Shown here in pieces: positions 25,711 through 34,590 of a DNA stretch of 64,000 nt. The stretch is from Streptomyces caelestis (GTDB lineage: Bacteria; Actinomycetota; Actinomycetes; Streptomycetales; Streptomycetaceae), in contig NZ_JACHNE010000001.1 of the NCBI RefSeq assembly GCF_014205255.1, positions 7,192,001-7,256,000 of the forward strand. Direction: 5' to 3'. The translations under genes were made by a program, and so were the position numbers. A model generated the notes under the pieces. That model searched no databases. It was given only the letters and a program-made list of their open reading frames with translations, and had not been told where the DNA came from. Every line of letters starts with the position of its first letter. Position 1 is the first letter of the stretch.

Positions 25711-25732
25711 AAGTCCCAGAGAAGTCCCAGAG
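25711..25732 (+). repeat. Tandem 11-bp direct repeat behind int
   Basis: AAGTCCCAGAG occurs twice in a row, at 25711-25721 and 25722-25732, 56 bp after the integrase stop. Short direct repeats here are typical of arm-type integrase sites, so the attachment site of the element is probably within 25660-25800. The core has not been identified. Confidence 0.5.
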
Positions 25733-25792
25733 ATGCCGCCGCACCCCTCCTTGACCCGTTAAGTAGCAGGTCAGGCGAGGTGCGGCGGCATC
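25732..25792 (+). terminator. Long hairpin after int
   Basis: GATGCCGCCGCACC (25732-25745) pairs perfectly with GGTGCGGCGGCATC (25779-25792). Inside it CCTCCTTGACC and GGTCAGGCGAGG pair imperfectly, giving a stem of about 25 bp. It may terminate int transcription, and it overlaps the open 5' end of the next frame. Confidence 0.6.
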
Positions 25793-26026
25793 CTCGTATC
25801 AAATGTCCCGGAAAAGATCGAATCCGCTGTCGTCCAGCACCGGCAACGCATCTTCGGTGATGTCTCAGAGGACGAGGCCAGGAGCAAGATCGATGCGACC
25901 GCGGTGCAGAGCGTGTCCGAGCGCGTGTGGCGCATCGTCCTGTCAGAGAAGCAGGAGGGACTGCTGCCCCTCACCGAGTGGCGGGCCATCCTGGCGCATG
26001 AGCTGACCCTAAAGGGGGAGTGGTGA
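25763..26026 (+). CDS. Small protein gene with no standard start, coupled to the next gene
   Basis: The frame is open from 25763 to TGA 26024-26026 and clearly coding: VPEKIESAVVQHRQRIFGDV, SEDEARSKIDATAVQSVSER, LLPLTEWRAILAHELTLKGE. The stop overlaps the GTG of the next gene (GTGA), indicating a coupled pair. No ATG, GTG or TTG occurs in frame before residue ~45. The 5' end falls inside the hairpin behind the integrase. The gene may have been cut by integration of the element, or it may use a non-standard start. No known family was recognised. Confidence 0.45.
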   Translation, partial: VAGQARCGGILVSNVPEKIESAVVQHRQRIFGDVSEDEARSKIDATAVQSVSERVWRIVLSEKQEGLLPLTEWRAILAHELTLKGEW

Positions 26027-27477
26027 ACGCCGTCGCATCGTCGATCGCGGAGGCACTCGAGGCGGACGACCCGTACCGCTCGTTCGCCGAGATCAAACGA
26101 CTCCTCGAACAGCACATCCGGCAGATCAATCCGCAGATCCGGACCAGAAGCACCGGATACTACAACCACACCCACATGCCAGACCTGGTCATGCGATGGC
26201 CGCACGACGACGGCCTCAGCGACCGGTACGTCTACCTGCGTAGCACGACGGACGCGGACGAGCTCGGGTTCGACGTCACGCGCCTCGCTCGCCAGGACCG
26301 GCCCATCGTTCTGGCGCTCGGCGCCCTTCGCCCGCCCTTCGACGCCCGCGCCCTGGATTCGCTCGCGATCGACCAACACACCCTGGTGCTGGACCTGGCG
26401 GCTTTCGCGGAATTGGCATCTGGCGATTCGGCCGACGTCGCGTTGAGGCGTCTGATCGCGAACACCGTCATCGAAGGCGGCCAGGGCCTCTTTGACGAGC
26501 GCTCCGTGTCCCGGCTGGCCCGTGCTATGACGACGGGCGCGCAGGCGGCCCGCCGCGGTGATCGTGAGGCGACTGAGGACGCGCTTGCTTTCGCTTCGGA
26601 CACGCTGCCCCCACCGATCGCGCGCCGTCTGACGGCCTTCTTGGCGACCATGTGGCGCGCTAGCGGTGCACCGGTAGCCGCCCTCGAACGTGCTCCCAGG
26701 TATCCGCAGCAGCTGGACGAGTCGTCACTCGATTACCTCCTCGAAGGCCAGGAGATTCCTGATGGGGACTTCTGGAACCGTATCGCCCGTGAGATCACTC
26801 TGATCGATCTGCTGCGGCACATCAGGATCACCGGCACCGACAACCTCCAGCACCTCATGCGCGCGGCGCTGAGCACATGGAACGCACGGGTTTGCGCCGT
26901 AGTCCCCTCCTCCCGCGGCGCCGCTCGCCGTGGCACAGCCTTCCCGCGCTGGACCAAGAGCGAGGGCGTCCTCAGCTTCGACGCACCCGGCTTCGTTCTC
27001 ACGCTCGCCCAGAAGGTCGACCACCTGACATCGTCGGCGGCAGGGGTCGTGTACGAACTGCCGGCCCTCGACGAGGTCGGGAAGCGTCTTCCGCTCCTAG
27101 GGCTGAGCCTCAAGGCCATCACACTGGTCAACGGTGGCGGGAAAGTGGCGTACGAAGGGGAGGTGGGCGCTTTGCATGGGGACCGCCTCCGCCACCTCAG
27201 CGAATCCCTCGGACCGGGAACCTTGGTCAGGAATCTCGAAGCCCTGCCGCCAAGTGGCGTACCAGTGAGGTACAACTTCTCCACCCGGACTGCCTCGGTA
27301 AAACCGCCTCGCGGCAGTGTCCCCCTACTGGAACTCGTGAACACCTCCATTCGACTCTTCACAGATCTATCCCGTGAGGAGGAGGAACGCCTCATCGAGG
27401 TGATCCCACCGGGCGGCCGCACCCTGCATGCCGGAATCGATCACGACATGCCGGGGACAGAGTCACCCGCCGACTGA
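26023..27477 (+). CDS. Uncharacterised protein, partner of the small upstream gene
   Basis: A 484-residue protein that was not recognised. The N-terminus is helical (SIAEALEADDPYRSFAEIKR). A segment PDLVMRWPHDDGLSDRYVYL around residues 50-75 has the look of a nuclease-like strand-turn-strand, but no complete motif is evident. The rest is rich in Leu and Arg with no membrane segments. The C-terminal third contains ITLVNGGGKVAYEGEVGALH. GTG starts at 26020 and 26023 are both possible; 26023 overlaps the upstream stop and is preceded by AAAGGGGGAG. It is convergent with the six-gene operon. Given the setting, a defence role is plausible but unproven. Confidence 0.6.
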   Translation: MNAVASSIAEALEADDPYRSFAEIKRLLEQHIRQINPQIRTRSTGYYNHTHMPDLVMRWPHDDGLSDRYVYLRSTTDADELGFDVTRLARQDRPIVLALGALRPPFDARALDSLAIDQHTLVLDLAAFAELASGDSADVALRRLIANTVIEGGQGLFDERSVSRLARAMTTGAQAARRGDREATEDALAFASDTLPPPIARRLTAFLATMWRASGAPVAALERAPRYPQQLDESSLDYLLEGQEIPDGDFWNRIAREITLIDLLRHIRITGTDNLQHLMRAALSTWNARVCAVVPSSRGAARRGTAFPRWTKSEGVLSFDAPGFVLTLAQKVDHLTSSAAGVVYELPALDEVGKRLPLLGLSLKAITLVNGGGKVAYEGEVGALHGDRLRHLSESLGPGTLVRNLEALPPSGVPVRYNFSTRTASVKPPRGSVPLLELVNTSIRLFTDLSREEEERLIEVIPPGGRTLHAGIDHDMPGTESPAD

Positions 27478-27763
27478 CGCGCGGCGGGTCCACAGTGGGC
27501 GTACCGATGCGCTCGACCCTCGCCTACCGTCCGACAGAAGGACCGGCATTCGACCTTCGGCGAAGTGCGGAGCGATCTACCCGCGCGGGCACCCTCGCGG
27601 GCGAAGATGGGGATGGTGACCAGCTCGGCCAGGGCGTGCGGCAGGTCGATTGCGGCAGAATACGGAACCAACGCGGCTCCTACGCCTGCGGGTTGAGACT
27701 TCGAACACCTCCCCCAACGGCACGGGAGCCTCGTGCGTCGCGAGCATCGAGCCCGTCACTCGA
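27478..27763 (-). other. Spacer with a possible transposase 5' relic
   Basis: The minus strand near 27560-27670 reads VPYSAAIDLPHALAELVTIP. This resembles the first residues of an IS5-like streptomycete transposase, and the coding pattern is then lost. Nothing else is recognised between the convergent genes. Confidence 0.25.
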
Positions 27764-28843
27764 TCAGTGGCCACGCTGAAAAAGCTCAGTGCCTTGGGGC
27801 TCCCGATCCTTGGTTTGCCGAGACAGACTTGCTGGGATTGCCGGGAGCAAGCCCAGCGACCTCAGTATGCGTCCGGTGTCTGCTCCGTCGATGATCATGT
27901 AGCAGCGGGGGCGTCGGGCGTCGTGGGCGTAGGTGTCCATCATGCCAACCACGCTCGGCTTGATCTGGTGACAGTGCTGCAGAACGAGTAGCTCCGCGGG
28001 CTCGGTGAACAGCCGGTCAATCTGGTCGCCATTCTTGCCCAGGGCCCTGACGTCCATGGCGCGAGGGTAGCCGGGCCCCTTGAACAGCCAGGCGGCCGAA
28101 ACCTGGCGCCCGCGGGCGAACACTCGTGAGGTGTAGAGATCGGAGCGCTCGCCACCCCAGTCCTTCGGAACGTACGACTCGCCGATCAGCCCGGCGAAGG
28201 CGTGCTTCACCACGTCCTCCGGCACGCGCAGGACCGCTTCCCTCTCGGCCTCTGTGAGGGGAGATGCGAAGTCGATCGCGCTGAACTGGCCGATATCGCC
28301 GGGGTACACCCGCGCTCCCGGCGCCGGGCCCCCGGCGGCAAGGCGGTCATCGATGACTGACCTGATTCCGATGAAGACCGGTCTGAGCTCAACTTGCGAT
28401 GCGCTGAGATTGGTGACCGTTCCGATTAGATAGACCCGCCTATTCCCGGCGAGACTGCCGGTCGCGGACGAGCTGGCGGTTCTTGCCGAGTTGAATGTGC
28501 CTGTGACGCGCACCGGTTTGCCCGCATCGAGTACCGCAGTGAAGCTGACCGGTTTGAAGCCTGGGGCGTCGTGGCCCCGGTCCCGCTGGAACGCAAATTC
28601 CAGCTCAGCGCCGACGACCTGGCCTGTGCGCAGGTTCTGCTCCAGGACGCACCTCGCCAGCTCGCCGACTCCCAGCGAGGAGAGAGCCTCGGCCAGTTCT
28701 GTGGCGAGCACGTAGGGCAACGCTGATTCGGGCTGGCTCCTGCGGGCAGCCCGGGCCCGCGCGGACTCCGTCCGCTGCTCGCCGAGGAGGGACTGAACCT
28801 GGTCCTGGTGGAGGAAGTATGGCTCTAGCGCGATGCGCGTCAT
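27764..28843 (-). CDS. Putative nuclease or effector, last gene of the SMC-kinase operon
   Basis: A 359-residue protein of unknown family. The N-terminal half is helical (TRIALEPYFLHQDQVQSLLG) and then beta-rich (VRVTGTFNSARTASS, RRVYLIGTVTNLSASQVELR). The C-terminal part has DLYTSRVFARGRQVSAAWLF followed by KGPGYPRAMD, LGKNGDQIDRLFTEPAELLV and YMIIDGADTGRILRSLGLL. The D...xFK pattern with a following LGKNGDQI is compatible with a PD-(D/E)XK-like nuclease fold; this is a guess from pattern only. ATG 28843 has AAGGA about 12 bases upstream; a TTG at 28849 is better spaced and could be the true start. It lies 66 bp behind the kinase gene and is probably co-transcribed. Confidence 0.7.
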   Translation of the reverse strand: MTRIALEPYFLHQDQVQSLLGEQRTESARARAARRSQPESALPYVLATELAEALSSLGVGELARCVLEQNLRTGQVVGAELEFAFQRDRGHDAPGFKPVSFTAVLDAGKPVRVTGTFNSARTASSSATGSLAGNRRVYLIGTVTNLSASQVELRPVFIGIRSVIDDRLAAGGPAPGARVYPGDIGQFSAIDFASPLTEAEREAVLRVPEDVVKHAFAGLIGESYVPKDWGGERSDLYTSRVFARGRQVSAAWLFKGPGYPRAMDVRALGKNGDQIDRLFTEPAELLVLQHCHQIKPSVVGMMDTYAHDARRPRCYMIIDGADTGRILRSLGLLPAIPASLSRQTKDREPQGTELFQRGH

Positions 28844-28915
28844 CGACAACGTGATCCTTTTAGCTGGGGCGGACCAGTCTCAGTGGCTGGCAACGCTGAG
28901 ACGGTGTGGGAACAG

Positions 28916-30286
28916 TCACGGAATGTCCTTGAGCAGGCGGAGGAGTTCGTCCACGTCCTGCGGTCGGTCGGTCGGCTTGTGGCGGGTTGCCTCCGCTACT
29001 ACGGCTCGCCATGGTCCGTTTGCGGGTAGCAGGGAGACGTTCTGCTCGGGACGCTCACCGGTCAGGATGGCTGCGATGAGTCGTCCGATGCTGTAGATGT
29101 CAGCACTGGCCGCCACATGATGGGGGTTTCCGGATGCCAGCTCCGGCGCGGCGAATCCCTCGGACCCGAAGCCGGTGCCGGTCCGTGTTCGGTGGGGAAC
29201 GCTGGTCTCTCCTCGGGGCTGACGGCCCAACCCCCAGTCCGCCACGACCCACTTGCCGTTGAGGAGGAGAACGTTTGCTGGCTTGATGTCGCGGTGCATC
29301 CGATCGTCGGCGTGCGGACGGCGCAGTCCTTCGCAAACCGCTGTGACGAGGTCCCGCAGAGCTCCGGTCTCCCTCCGCAGACGTTCCGAGTGGCTGGCGG
29401 CGCTGCCGTTCGCAAGCGGCATGACGAACCATCGACCGTCTGGGTCAGAGTCAAGCACCGGCATGACGTTCGGGTGCTGTCCGTACAGGTGACCGATGGA
29501 GATCTCGCGACCCATGCGGTGCACAGAGTCCTCGTCACCGTAGCGGAGCTGTTTCAGGGCGACGGGAATGCGGGCGTACTTGTGCACGCCGCCGTAAACA
29601 GCACCCTGGCCGCCCTCAGCGAGCGGCTCCTGGTCCTTTTCATAGTCCGACTTCGTTCCACGCTTGAGCCAGTGCACAGCAGCCCAGGGCTCGACCTCGC
29701 CCATGCCGGTGATGGTCTCGTCGGTGAGAAGGACGCGGGCGGCCTCGATGACGTGGTCACGGTAGGCACCGTGGCGTTGTGCTTTGAGGATGGCTTGCAA
29801 TGGCTGGGTGGCGGGATAGGGGGCGAGCTCGGCGGAAAGGCGGCGTGCTTCGTTGTCCTGAGTGGTCCTTTGGGCAGCGCGCTGGCTGGTGCGCTCTTGC
29901 TGGGCCGCATACAGGTCAGGATGAGGAGCCCAGCCACGGGGTGGCAGGACTACGCGGGCGTCGCGGAAGTCGCATTCGAGGACGATGCATCCGTTGCGTG
30001 CAAGCTTTGCGGCTATCTCCTCGGCGCGGTCGCCGAATGTAGTCACGGCGGACTGCCAACGGCGGGGGCCGTTGGTGGCGAAGGCCCACTGGCTGTCGGT
30101 CAGCCCGTGCGGGCGGTGGGGTGTGGGAAAGCCTTCGGGCTCCAGAGTGACGCGCGTGATCTTGGGATTGCCGTGGCGGTCGGTGCTGTAGTCACCATCG
30201 GGGAGGGGGACTGCGTATGTAGTGAGGCCGGGGTAGACGCTGAGGTGACGCATGGCGAAGCCGCGCGGGCGGGAGCGCGTGGTCAT
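28916..30286 (-). CDS. Hanks-type Ser/Thr protein kinase in the SMC operon
   Basis: A 456-residue cytoplasmic kinase. The kinase domain covers about residues 215-456. It has the Gly-rich loop LAEGGQGAVYGG, a VALK lysine, the catalytic loop MHRDIKPANVLL, a DWG metal-binding motif (VVADWGLGRQ) and the GFAAPELA substrate-positioning segment. No transmembrane or PASTA segment follows. The N-terminal ~210 residues are unassigned and contain RNGCIVLECDFRDARVVLPP. The ATG overlaps the stop of the SMC-like gene (ATGA), so the two are translationally coupled. This suggests the kinase acts with the SMC complex, for example by phosphorylating it or the downstream effector in response to foreign DNA. Confidence 0.88.
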   Translation of the reverse strand: MTTRSRPRGFAMRHLSVYPGLTTYAVPLPDGDYSTDRHGNPKITRVTLEPEGFPTPHRPHGLTDSQWAFATNGPRRWQSAVTTFGDRAEEIAAKLARNGCIVLECDFRDARVVLPPRGWAPHPDLYAAQQERTSQRAAQRTTQDNEARRLSAELAPYPATQPLQAILKAQRHGAYRDHVIEAARVLLTDETITGMGEVEPWAAVHWLKRGTKSDYEKDQEPLAEGGQGAVYGGVHKYARIPVALKQLRYGDEDSVHRMGREISIGHLYGQHPNVMPVLDSDPDGRWFVMPLANGSAASHSERLRRETGALRDLVTAVCEGLRRPHADDRMHRDIKPANVLLLNGKWVVADWGLGRQPRGETSVPHRTRTGTGFGSEGFAAPELASGNPHHVAASADIYSIGRLIAAILTGERPEQNVSLLPANGPWRAVVAEATRHKPTDRPQDVDELLRLLKDIP

Positions 30287-33200
30287 ACCGGCTCCTGGTA
30301 CTCGTTGCCGGTCAGCCAGGCCCTGAGCAGTTCGACACGTGGGGCGTGCTCGTCGTGGCCGACGACGACGGGCTGCTCATTGTACGGGCTGGAGTCTGAG
30401 CTGCGGCGCAGCTTGACGTACTCGCCGCAGGCGTCGATGGCGTAGGACTCCATGTCGTCTTGCAGTGCGCCGACGACGGTAATGCCGCTCTCCGTGCCGA
30501 TCTGGCCAAGCAGGGCGACCGCCTCGCGGCGGTGCTGCTTGCCGAGGTTGCGGCCGAGTTCGTCGAGAACAAGGACGAGTGGCCGGCCCGTTCTGCTTGC
30601 GGCTGCGGCGGCGCACACGAGCTTGATCGCCCGATCATCGATCTGTGCGGTGTTGGCCCGCCGGTTGTAGGGGATGTGTCGGCGTCCGCGGGCGCGCCGC
30701 CACATCGGCGTGACCTTCCAGTCCCAGTCCTCGGTGGGGTCGACCGGCGGTGGAGGTTCGGCGCAGTCGAGCCAGGCCCCGTATCCGCCGTGGGCCATAT
30801 CGAGCCGGTCGAACGCCGCTGCGACGTCGACCAGCTTCTGCTTGATGGCAGAGGTGAGCGCCCCTCGGTGGGCCCGGCTGGCCTGAACAGCCTCCTCGTG
30901 GCCAATCCGTGCGGCGTCCAGGCTCTCGCGGCGCTCCTTGCGCTGAATGGCGATCTGCTGGCGCTCGTACTGGTCGGTGTCTTCGTGCTGGCGCAGGTAG
31001 ACATGGAGTGCGTGGCGCAGCGGGGTGAAGACGGCCTGTGCCCTTGTGCTGCTGCCGGGTCCACGCTGACTGAACTCTGCCAGCAGACCAGTGATTTCCG
31101 TCGGCATAGTTTCAGAGGCGGTGGGAGGGAAGCACTTGGATATCGCGGTGCTGATCAGATTCTTGGCTTCTTCCCACCAGTCTTCCGCCGTCCAGGACTG
31201 CTGGTTATCCGGCAAGGCGAGCAGGTACTCGCTGACGGATTCGAGGGTGCCGTCCCAGTGGGATTTCAGTCTGTCAAGGTCTAGCTGCGCTTGCTCCTTC
31301 CTGAGGTTTCCGCTTTTTTCTCGCCGACCCTTGTTTGATTCGTCGAGGGCGGCCTTCTGCTCGTGCAGAAACGTGATTTGGTTTTCGCGGACTGCCGCCA
31401 GGCGGAGCACCTCGTCCCGTTCGGCGGCTGCAGCGGCGAGCTCAGGGGTCAGTTTCGCGCGCTCATCCTGAGCGGCCTGATCTTTCACCTGTAGATTGCT
31501 GATCTTTCTGTCCAGCTCATCGGCCTCGGCCGCGGCACTTACGCCCTTCTGCCGGCGCTCAGCCACGGTGACCTGCAGTACGGCAGCCTTCCGCTTCCTC
31601 TCGGCCTCCTGGTGAATGTCGGATTGCTGATGGACGCGCTCTCGTGCGGCGGCAATGCGGGCGGCGCGGTCGGTGACGGGTCTGGGAAAGCCGCCGATAG
31701 TCACGATGCCCGCGTCGTCTTGGACGCGGTCAGGGTTGGTGCGGGCGGTGACTCGCGTGTCCAGGGCCGCGAGGAAACCACTCAGGTCGTATTGAGGGTC
31801 GGCATTGCCTGGGAGGTCAACGTGCCCCGCTCTTGCGGTCAGGTTGGCCGCGATCAGGGTCGAGCCGGGTAGGTCCGCGAGGAGTGCACTGGCCCTGTCG
31901 AGATCGTCGGAGTCCACGACGGCGGCCTCACGGTACGGCCAGAGGGCCGGCTCCCACTTTGGCCTCTGCTGGTCGGTGAGGACAATGGCGTCGAGCAGAC
32001 AGATGGCGCTGATTCTCTCGGTCGCAAGGACGTCGATCTGCTGCCGGGCCAGGTCTCTGCCGCTCTCCGCGTCCTCCAGGATTGCTTTGGCGTCGGATAG
32101 CGCCTTCTCCGCCACTCCGACTGCCTTGACCATCTTTTCTAAGTGAGCGTCCGCGTCGGCGCGTTCTTGGTTGGCGGTTTGCTCGTCGCGTCCGTCGGCG
32201 TCACGGGCCTTTCGCCTGGCCTCGCGCAGCAGGCCGTCGGCTTCTTCGATCTTCTGTTGCAGCTTTGCAACCTGTTTGTCCAGGTCCCGGTCGACGCTGT
32301 CGAGCCTGTCGAATGTGCTCATCGCAGCTTGCTGCCGTTGTGTGAATGCCTCGTCGTCGGCCAGCTCCTTCGCTCGTCTGACCAACTCTTGAACCGTACG
32401 GCTGTCCTGCTCGATCTCGGTGTCGATCCCAGCGATCTCGGCTTGGATGTCGGCGTCGCGCTGGAGGGTGTTGTACAGCCGCCGTGCTATGTGTGACCGC
32501 CAGCGGTCAGCGGCTTCGACGACGTGCTGGCGCGCCTGGTCGCGGGCGTCGATACCGTCCTCAATGACCTGGGTGCGCTCTTCCCAGGTGGCTAGGTCGG
32601 ACTCGGCATTGCTGGCTTCCTGGAGGCGGTCGTACTCGTTGCGGCGTGCCTGGCGTTCCTGCTGTAGTTCGTGGTCGATGCCGGTGAGCGCAGCGATTGC
32701 CTCGAAGATCCGCCGTTCGGAGATCTCGTTGAGCGGTTGGGCGAGGAGGTTGGGAGCGGCGCTGGCCCGCACTGATGTCGATAGGAACGACACGCACCGC
32801 ACGTGCTCCCCGTAGAGGGTGCGCGGAAGGTCACGGGCCGCCACGTCATGCCGTCCGGCCCGCGGGGGCAGGGCCTGCCACACCGAGTCGGCGGCCTGTT
32901 CCCGTTCGGCCTCACTGTCTCCAGCGGGTAGAAGCAGACCGTCCTGCCAGCGCAGTTTCAGCCGGGGCCCTTTCTGGCTGCTGCGGTCGATTCGGATCCA
33001 CACGGTCAGGGCGCCGGCCTGTAGCTGATCGAGGGTTCCGACGGCGGGTGCGAACACGCCGATGAGGTACCCGTGGTCGGCGTTGCCCCAGCGGTCTTCA
33101 CCGCCAGCGTCCTCGGAATTGAACAGCAGGTCGACCGCGGCGGGGGCGCCGGAGCCGAATCGCCACTGCTCATCGGCATGCAGCAAACTGATTTGAGCCA

Positions 33201-33375
33201 GCAGTGACGACTTCCCTGCCCCGTTGGAGTCCTTCGGCCCTTGCCCGGCCACGGCGATGAGAGTGCCAGCTGCAACCGGGATGGGGTGCGTGGAAAGCCT
33301 GGAGATTCGCACGCTTTGAAGGCCGACCAGGACACGTTCACCGACAATGTCTTCTGGCGGCTCTTTGTCGCTCAT
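30283..33375 (-). CDS. SMC/MukB-like coiled-coil ATPase
   Basis: A 1030-residue ATPase with split head domains. Walker A (QGPKDSNGAGKSSLL, residues ~45-59) is at the N-terminus and Walker B (PLVLVLDELGRN) near residue 940. Between them are two long heptad-rich coiled coils (about 225-430 and 570-720) separated by a globular hinge-like region (~440-560). This is the layout of SMC, MukB and JetC proteins that extrude DNA loops. It follows two small winged-helix-type genes and a MukF-like gene, the usual partners of MukB-type ATPases. The ATG at 33375 has GAGGAG eight bases upstream. The length is close to other MukB/JetC-like proteins. It is not RecN or SbcC, judging by its partners. Confidence 0.85.
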   Translation of the reverse strand: MSDKEPPEDIVGERVLVGLQSVRISRLSTHPIPVAAGTLIAVAGQGPKDSNGAGKSSLLAQISLLHADEQWRFGSGAPAAVDLLFNSEDAGGEDRWGNADHGYLIGVFAPAVGTLDQLQAGALTVWIRIDRSSQKGPRLKLRWQDGLLLPAGDSEAEREQAADSVWQALPPRAGRHDVAARDLPRTLYGEHVRCVSFLSTSVRASAAPNLLAQPLNEISERRIFEAIAALTGIDHELQQERQARRNEYDRLQEASNAESDLATWEERTQVIEDGIDARDQARQHVVEAADRWRSHIARRLYNTLQRDADIQAEIAGIDTEIEQDSRTVQELVRRAKELADDEAFTQRQQAAMSTFDRLDSVDRDLDKQVAKLQQKIEEADGLLREARRKARDADGRDEQTANQERADADAHLEKMVKAVGVAEKALSDAKAILEDAESGRDLARQQIDVLATERISAICLLDAIVLTDQQRPKWEPALWPYREAAVVDSDDLDRASALLADLPGSTLIAANLTARAGHVDLPGNADPQYDLSGFLAALDTRVTARTNPDRVQDDAGIVTIGGFPRPVTDRAARIAAARERVHQQSDIHQEAERKRKAAVLQVTVAERRQKGVSAAAEADELDRKISNLQVKDQAAQDERAKLTPELAAAAAERDEVLRLAAVRENQITFLHEQKAALDESNKGRREKSGNLRKEQAQLDLDRLKSHWDGTLESVSEYLLALPDNQQSWTAEDWWEEAKNLISTAISKCFPPTASETMPTEITGLLAEFSQRGPGSSTRAQAVFTPLRHALHVYLRQHEDTDQYERQQIAIQRKERRESLDAARIGHEEAVQASRAHRGALTSAIKQKLVDVAAAFDRLDMAHGGYGAWLDCAEPPPPVDPTEDWDWKVTPMWRRARGRRHIPYNRRANTAQIDDRAIKLVCAAAAASRTGRPLVLVLDELGRNLGKQHRREAVALLGQIGTESGITVVGALQDDMESYAIDACGEYVKLRRSSDSSPYNEQPVVVGHDEHAPRVELLRAWLTGNEYQEPV

Positions 33376-33397
33376 GCACCGCTCCTCGGAGAAATCG

Positions 33398-34051
33398 TCA
33401 CTTCTGGGGGTGGCCGAGGTTCCGGCGGACCGTGATCGCTGTAGCGAGCGCGGTGTCCGGGCCCACGGCCAGGATCAGGTTCTCCTGCAGTCGCTGGCGC
33501 GCGGCCGGAGTGAGCCGGCGTAGCGCGGGCCCAGGGACGTAGGAGGCCCCTGCTGTCTCGCGGTCAGCGGCGCGCGCCACGCGGACCAGCCCGGCCGCGC
33601 GCAGCCATTGCAGGGCATCGGACAGACGCCGCTGCCCGTGAATCTGCGAAAGCTTCCGCAGTCGGGTCGGTGTCGTCGGGTGGTTCGACTGCCAGTCACC
33701 CCCAGTCAGGCGTCCTTCTGCCCTGGGGATCGCAACTGAGTGGATCAGCACCAAAATCAGCGCGGCCCTTTCCAGTGGCGGCAGTATCCCCCAGCCGCTC
33801 GCCACGAGTTCCGCAGCGATGTCGTCCCGGTACCCCGATGTCCAGAGGTAGGCGCCCGCGGGGACAAGCGTGCGGCCGGTCCTGTGCAGCATTTGGTCAA
33901 GCAGGTGACGCAGCGCCGCGTCCCGAAGAGCGGGCAGCGCCGCCTCGCTGGCAGGCTCGCTGCCGTACTCAAGTGCGGCCCAGGCCGAGACCAACGCGTC
34001 GCGCTGCTTGTCGCCGAGCGGCTGGAGCAGGTCATCGAACAGGCCGCTCAT
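33398..34051 (-). CDS. MukE-like winged-helix subunit of the SMC complex
   Basis: A 217-residue protein lying directly before the SMC-like gene (22-bp gap). The N-terminal half is helical (SGLFDDLLQPLGDKQRDALV), followed by LERAALILVLIHSVAIPRAE. The C-terminal half looks like a winged helix: TRLRKLSQIHGQRRLSDALQ, WLRAAGLVRVARAAD. By size, order and fold pattern it corresponds to the MukE/MksE/JetB position; sequence similarity to known MukE was not recognised directly. The ATG at 34051 overlaps the stop of the preceding gene (ATGA). Confidence 0.6.
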   Translation of the reverse strand: MSGLFDDLLQPLGDKQRDALVSAWAALEYGSEPASEAALPALRDAALRHLLDQMLHRTGRTLVPAGAYLWTSGYRDDIAAELVASGWGILPPLERAALILVLIHSVAIPRAEGRLTGGDWQSNHPTTPTRLRKLSQIHGQRRLSDALQWLRAAGLVRVARAADRETAGASYVPGPALRRLTPAARQRLQENLILAVGPDTALATAITVRRNLGHPQK

Positions 34052-34590
34052 CGGTCCGACTTCCCGTCAGGTCGAGGGGGCGGCAGCTCCCGCCACAGAT
34101 CCCGCAGCACGGGGAGGTCCTGGTCGGACCATGTAGCAGCCCGGGGGCCGAGGCGGACTGTCTGTGCCTCATCATCGATGTCCAACCATCGGCTGGATTG
34201 CAGACGGCGGAACGCTCCCATTCCGAAGCGGTGCAGCACTTCTTTTTCGCGTCCGGGGATGAGCTGGTCCACTACGTCCAGTACCTCGTGCATCGTTGCC
34301 GACTGGCCCGGCCACGGGCTTGCCTGGATGTCGGCCCAGCAGCACCGCAGCGCCGCAGCAAGGACCCGATTGGTCTCATTTGGAAACTCCACGGGGAGCG
34401 TAGGCATCCGCAGTTCGCGCAGTACGGCCGGCGTCACGTCGTCGGGTGGACGGGGCAGCAGCCAGCAGCGCTCACCACCCTGCTCCACCATTCGCAGCAT
34501 GCCCGCCGGTGTTCTCGTGGCTGCCGGCATGCGCAGCGGGCCCTCGGCTCGCACCCTCGCCCACCACAGCGCCGCGTCCGCATCACTCAC
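34048..34590 (-). CDS. Small subunit of the SMC operon, possible second winged-helix protein
   Basis: A 180-residue protein starting at GTG 34590, which overlaps the TGA of the MukF-like gene (GTGA). It contains RVLAAALRCCWADIQASPWP, MHEVLDVVDQLIPGREKEVL, HRFGMGAFRRLQSSRWLDID and a terminal DEAQTVRLGPRAATWSDQDL. The GAFRRLQSSRWLDID stretch with the following strand resembles a winged-helix recognition unit. It is an extra gene compared with three-subunit MukBEF or JetABC sets. It could be the true MukE-like protein or an adaptor for the kinase. The overlaps on both sides indicate a tightly coupled complex. Confidence 0.55.
   Translation of the reverse strand: MSDADAALWWARVRAEGPLRMPAATRTPAGMLRMVEQGGERCWLLPRPPDDVTPAVLRELRMPTLPVEFPNETNRVLAAALRCCWADIQASPWPGQSATMHEVLDVVDQLIPGREKEVLHRFGMGAFRRLQSSRWLDIDDEAQTVRLGPRAATWSDQDLPVLRDLWRELPPPRPDGKSDR

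Noticed and set aside
30283..33375. SMC-like ATPase read as a RecN or SbcC repair protein
   Set aside because: RecN is much shorter and SbcC is paired with SbcD. Here the partners are wHTH/kleisin-like proteins and a kinase.
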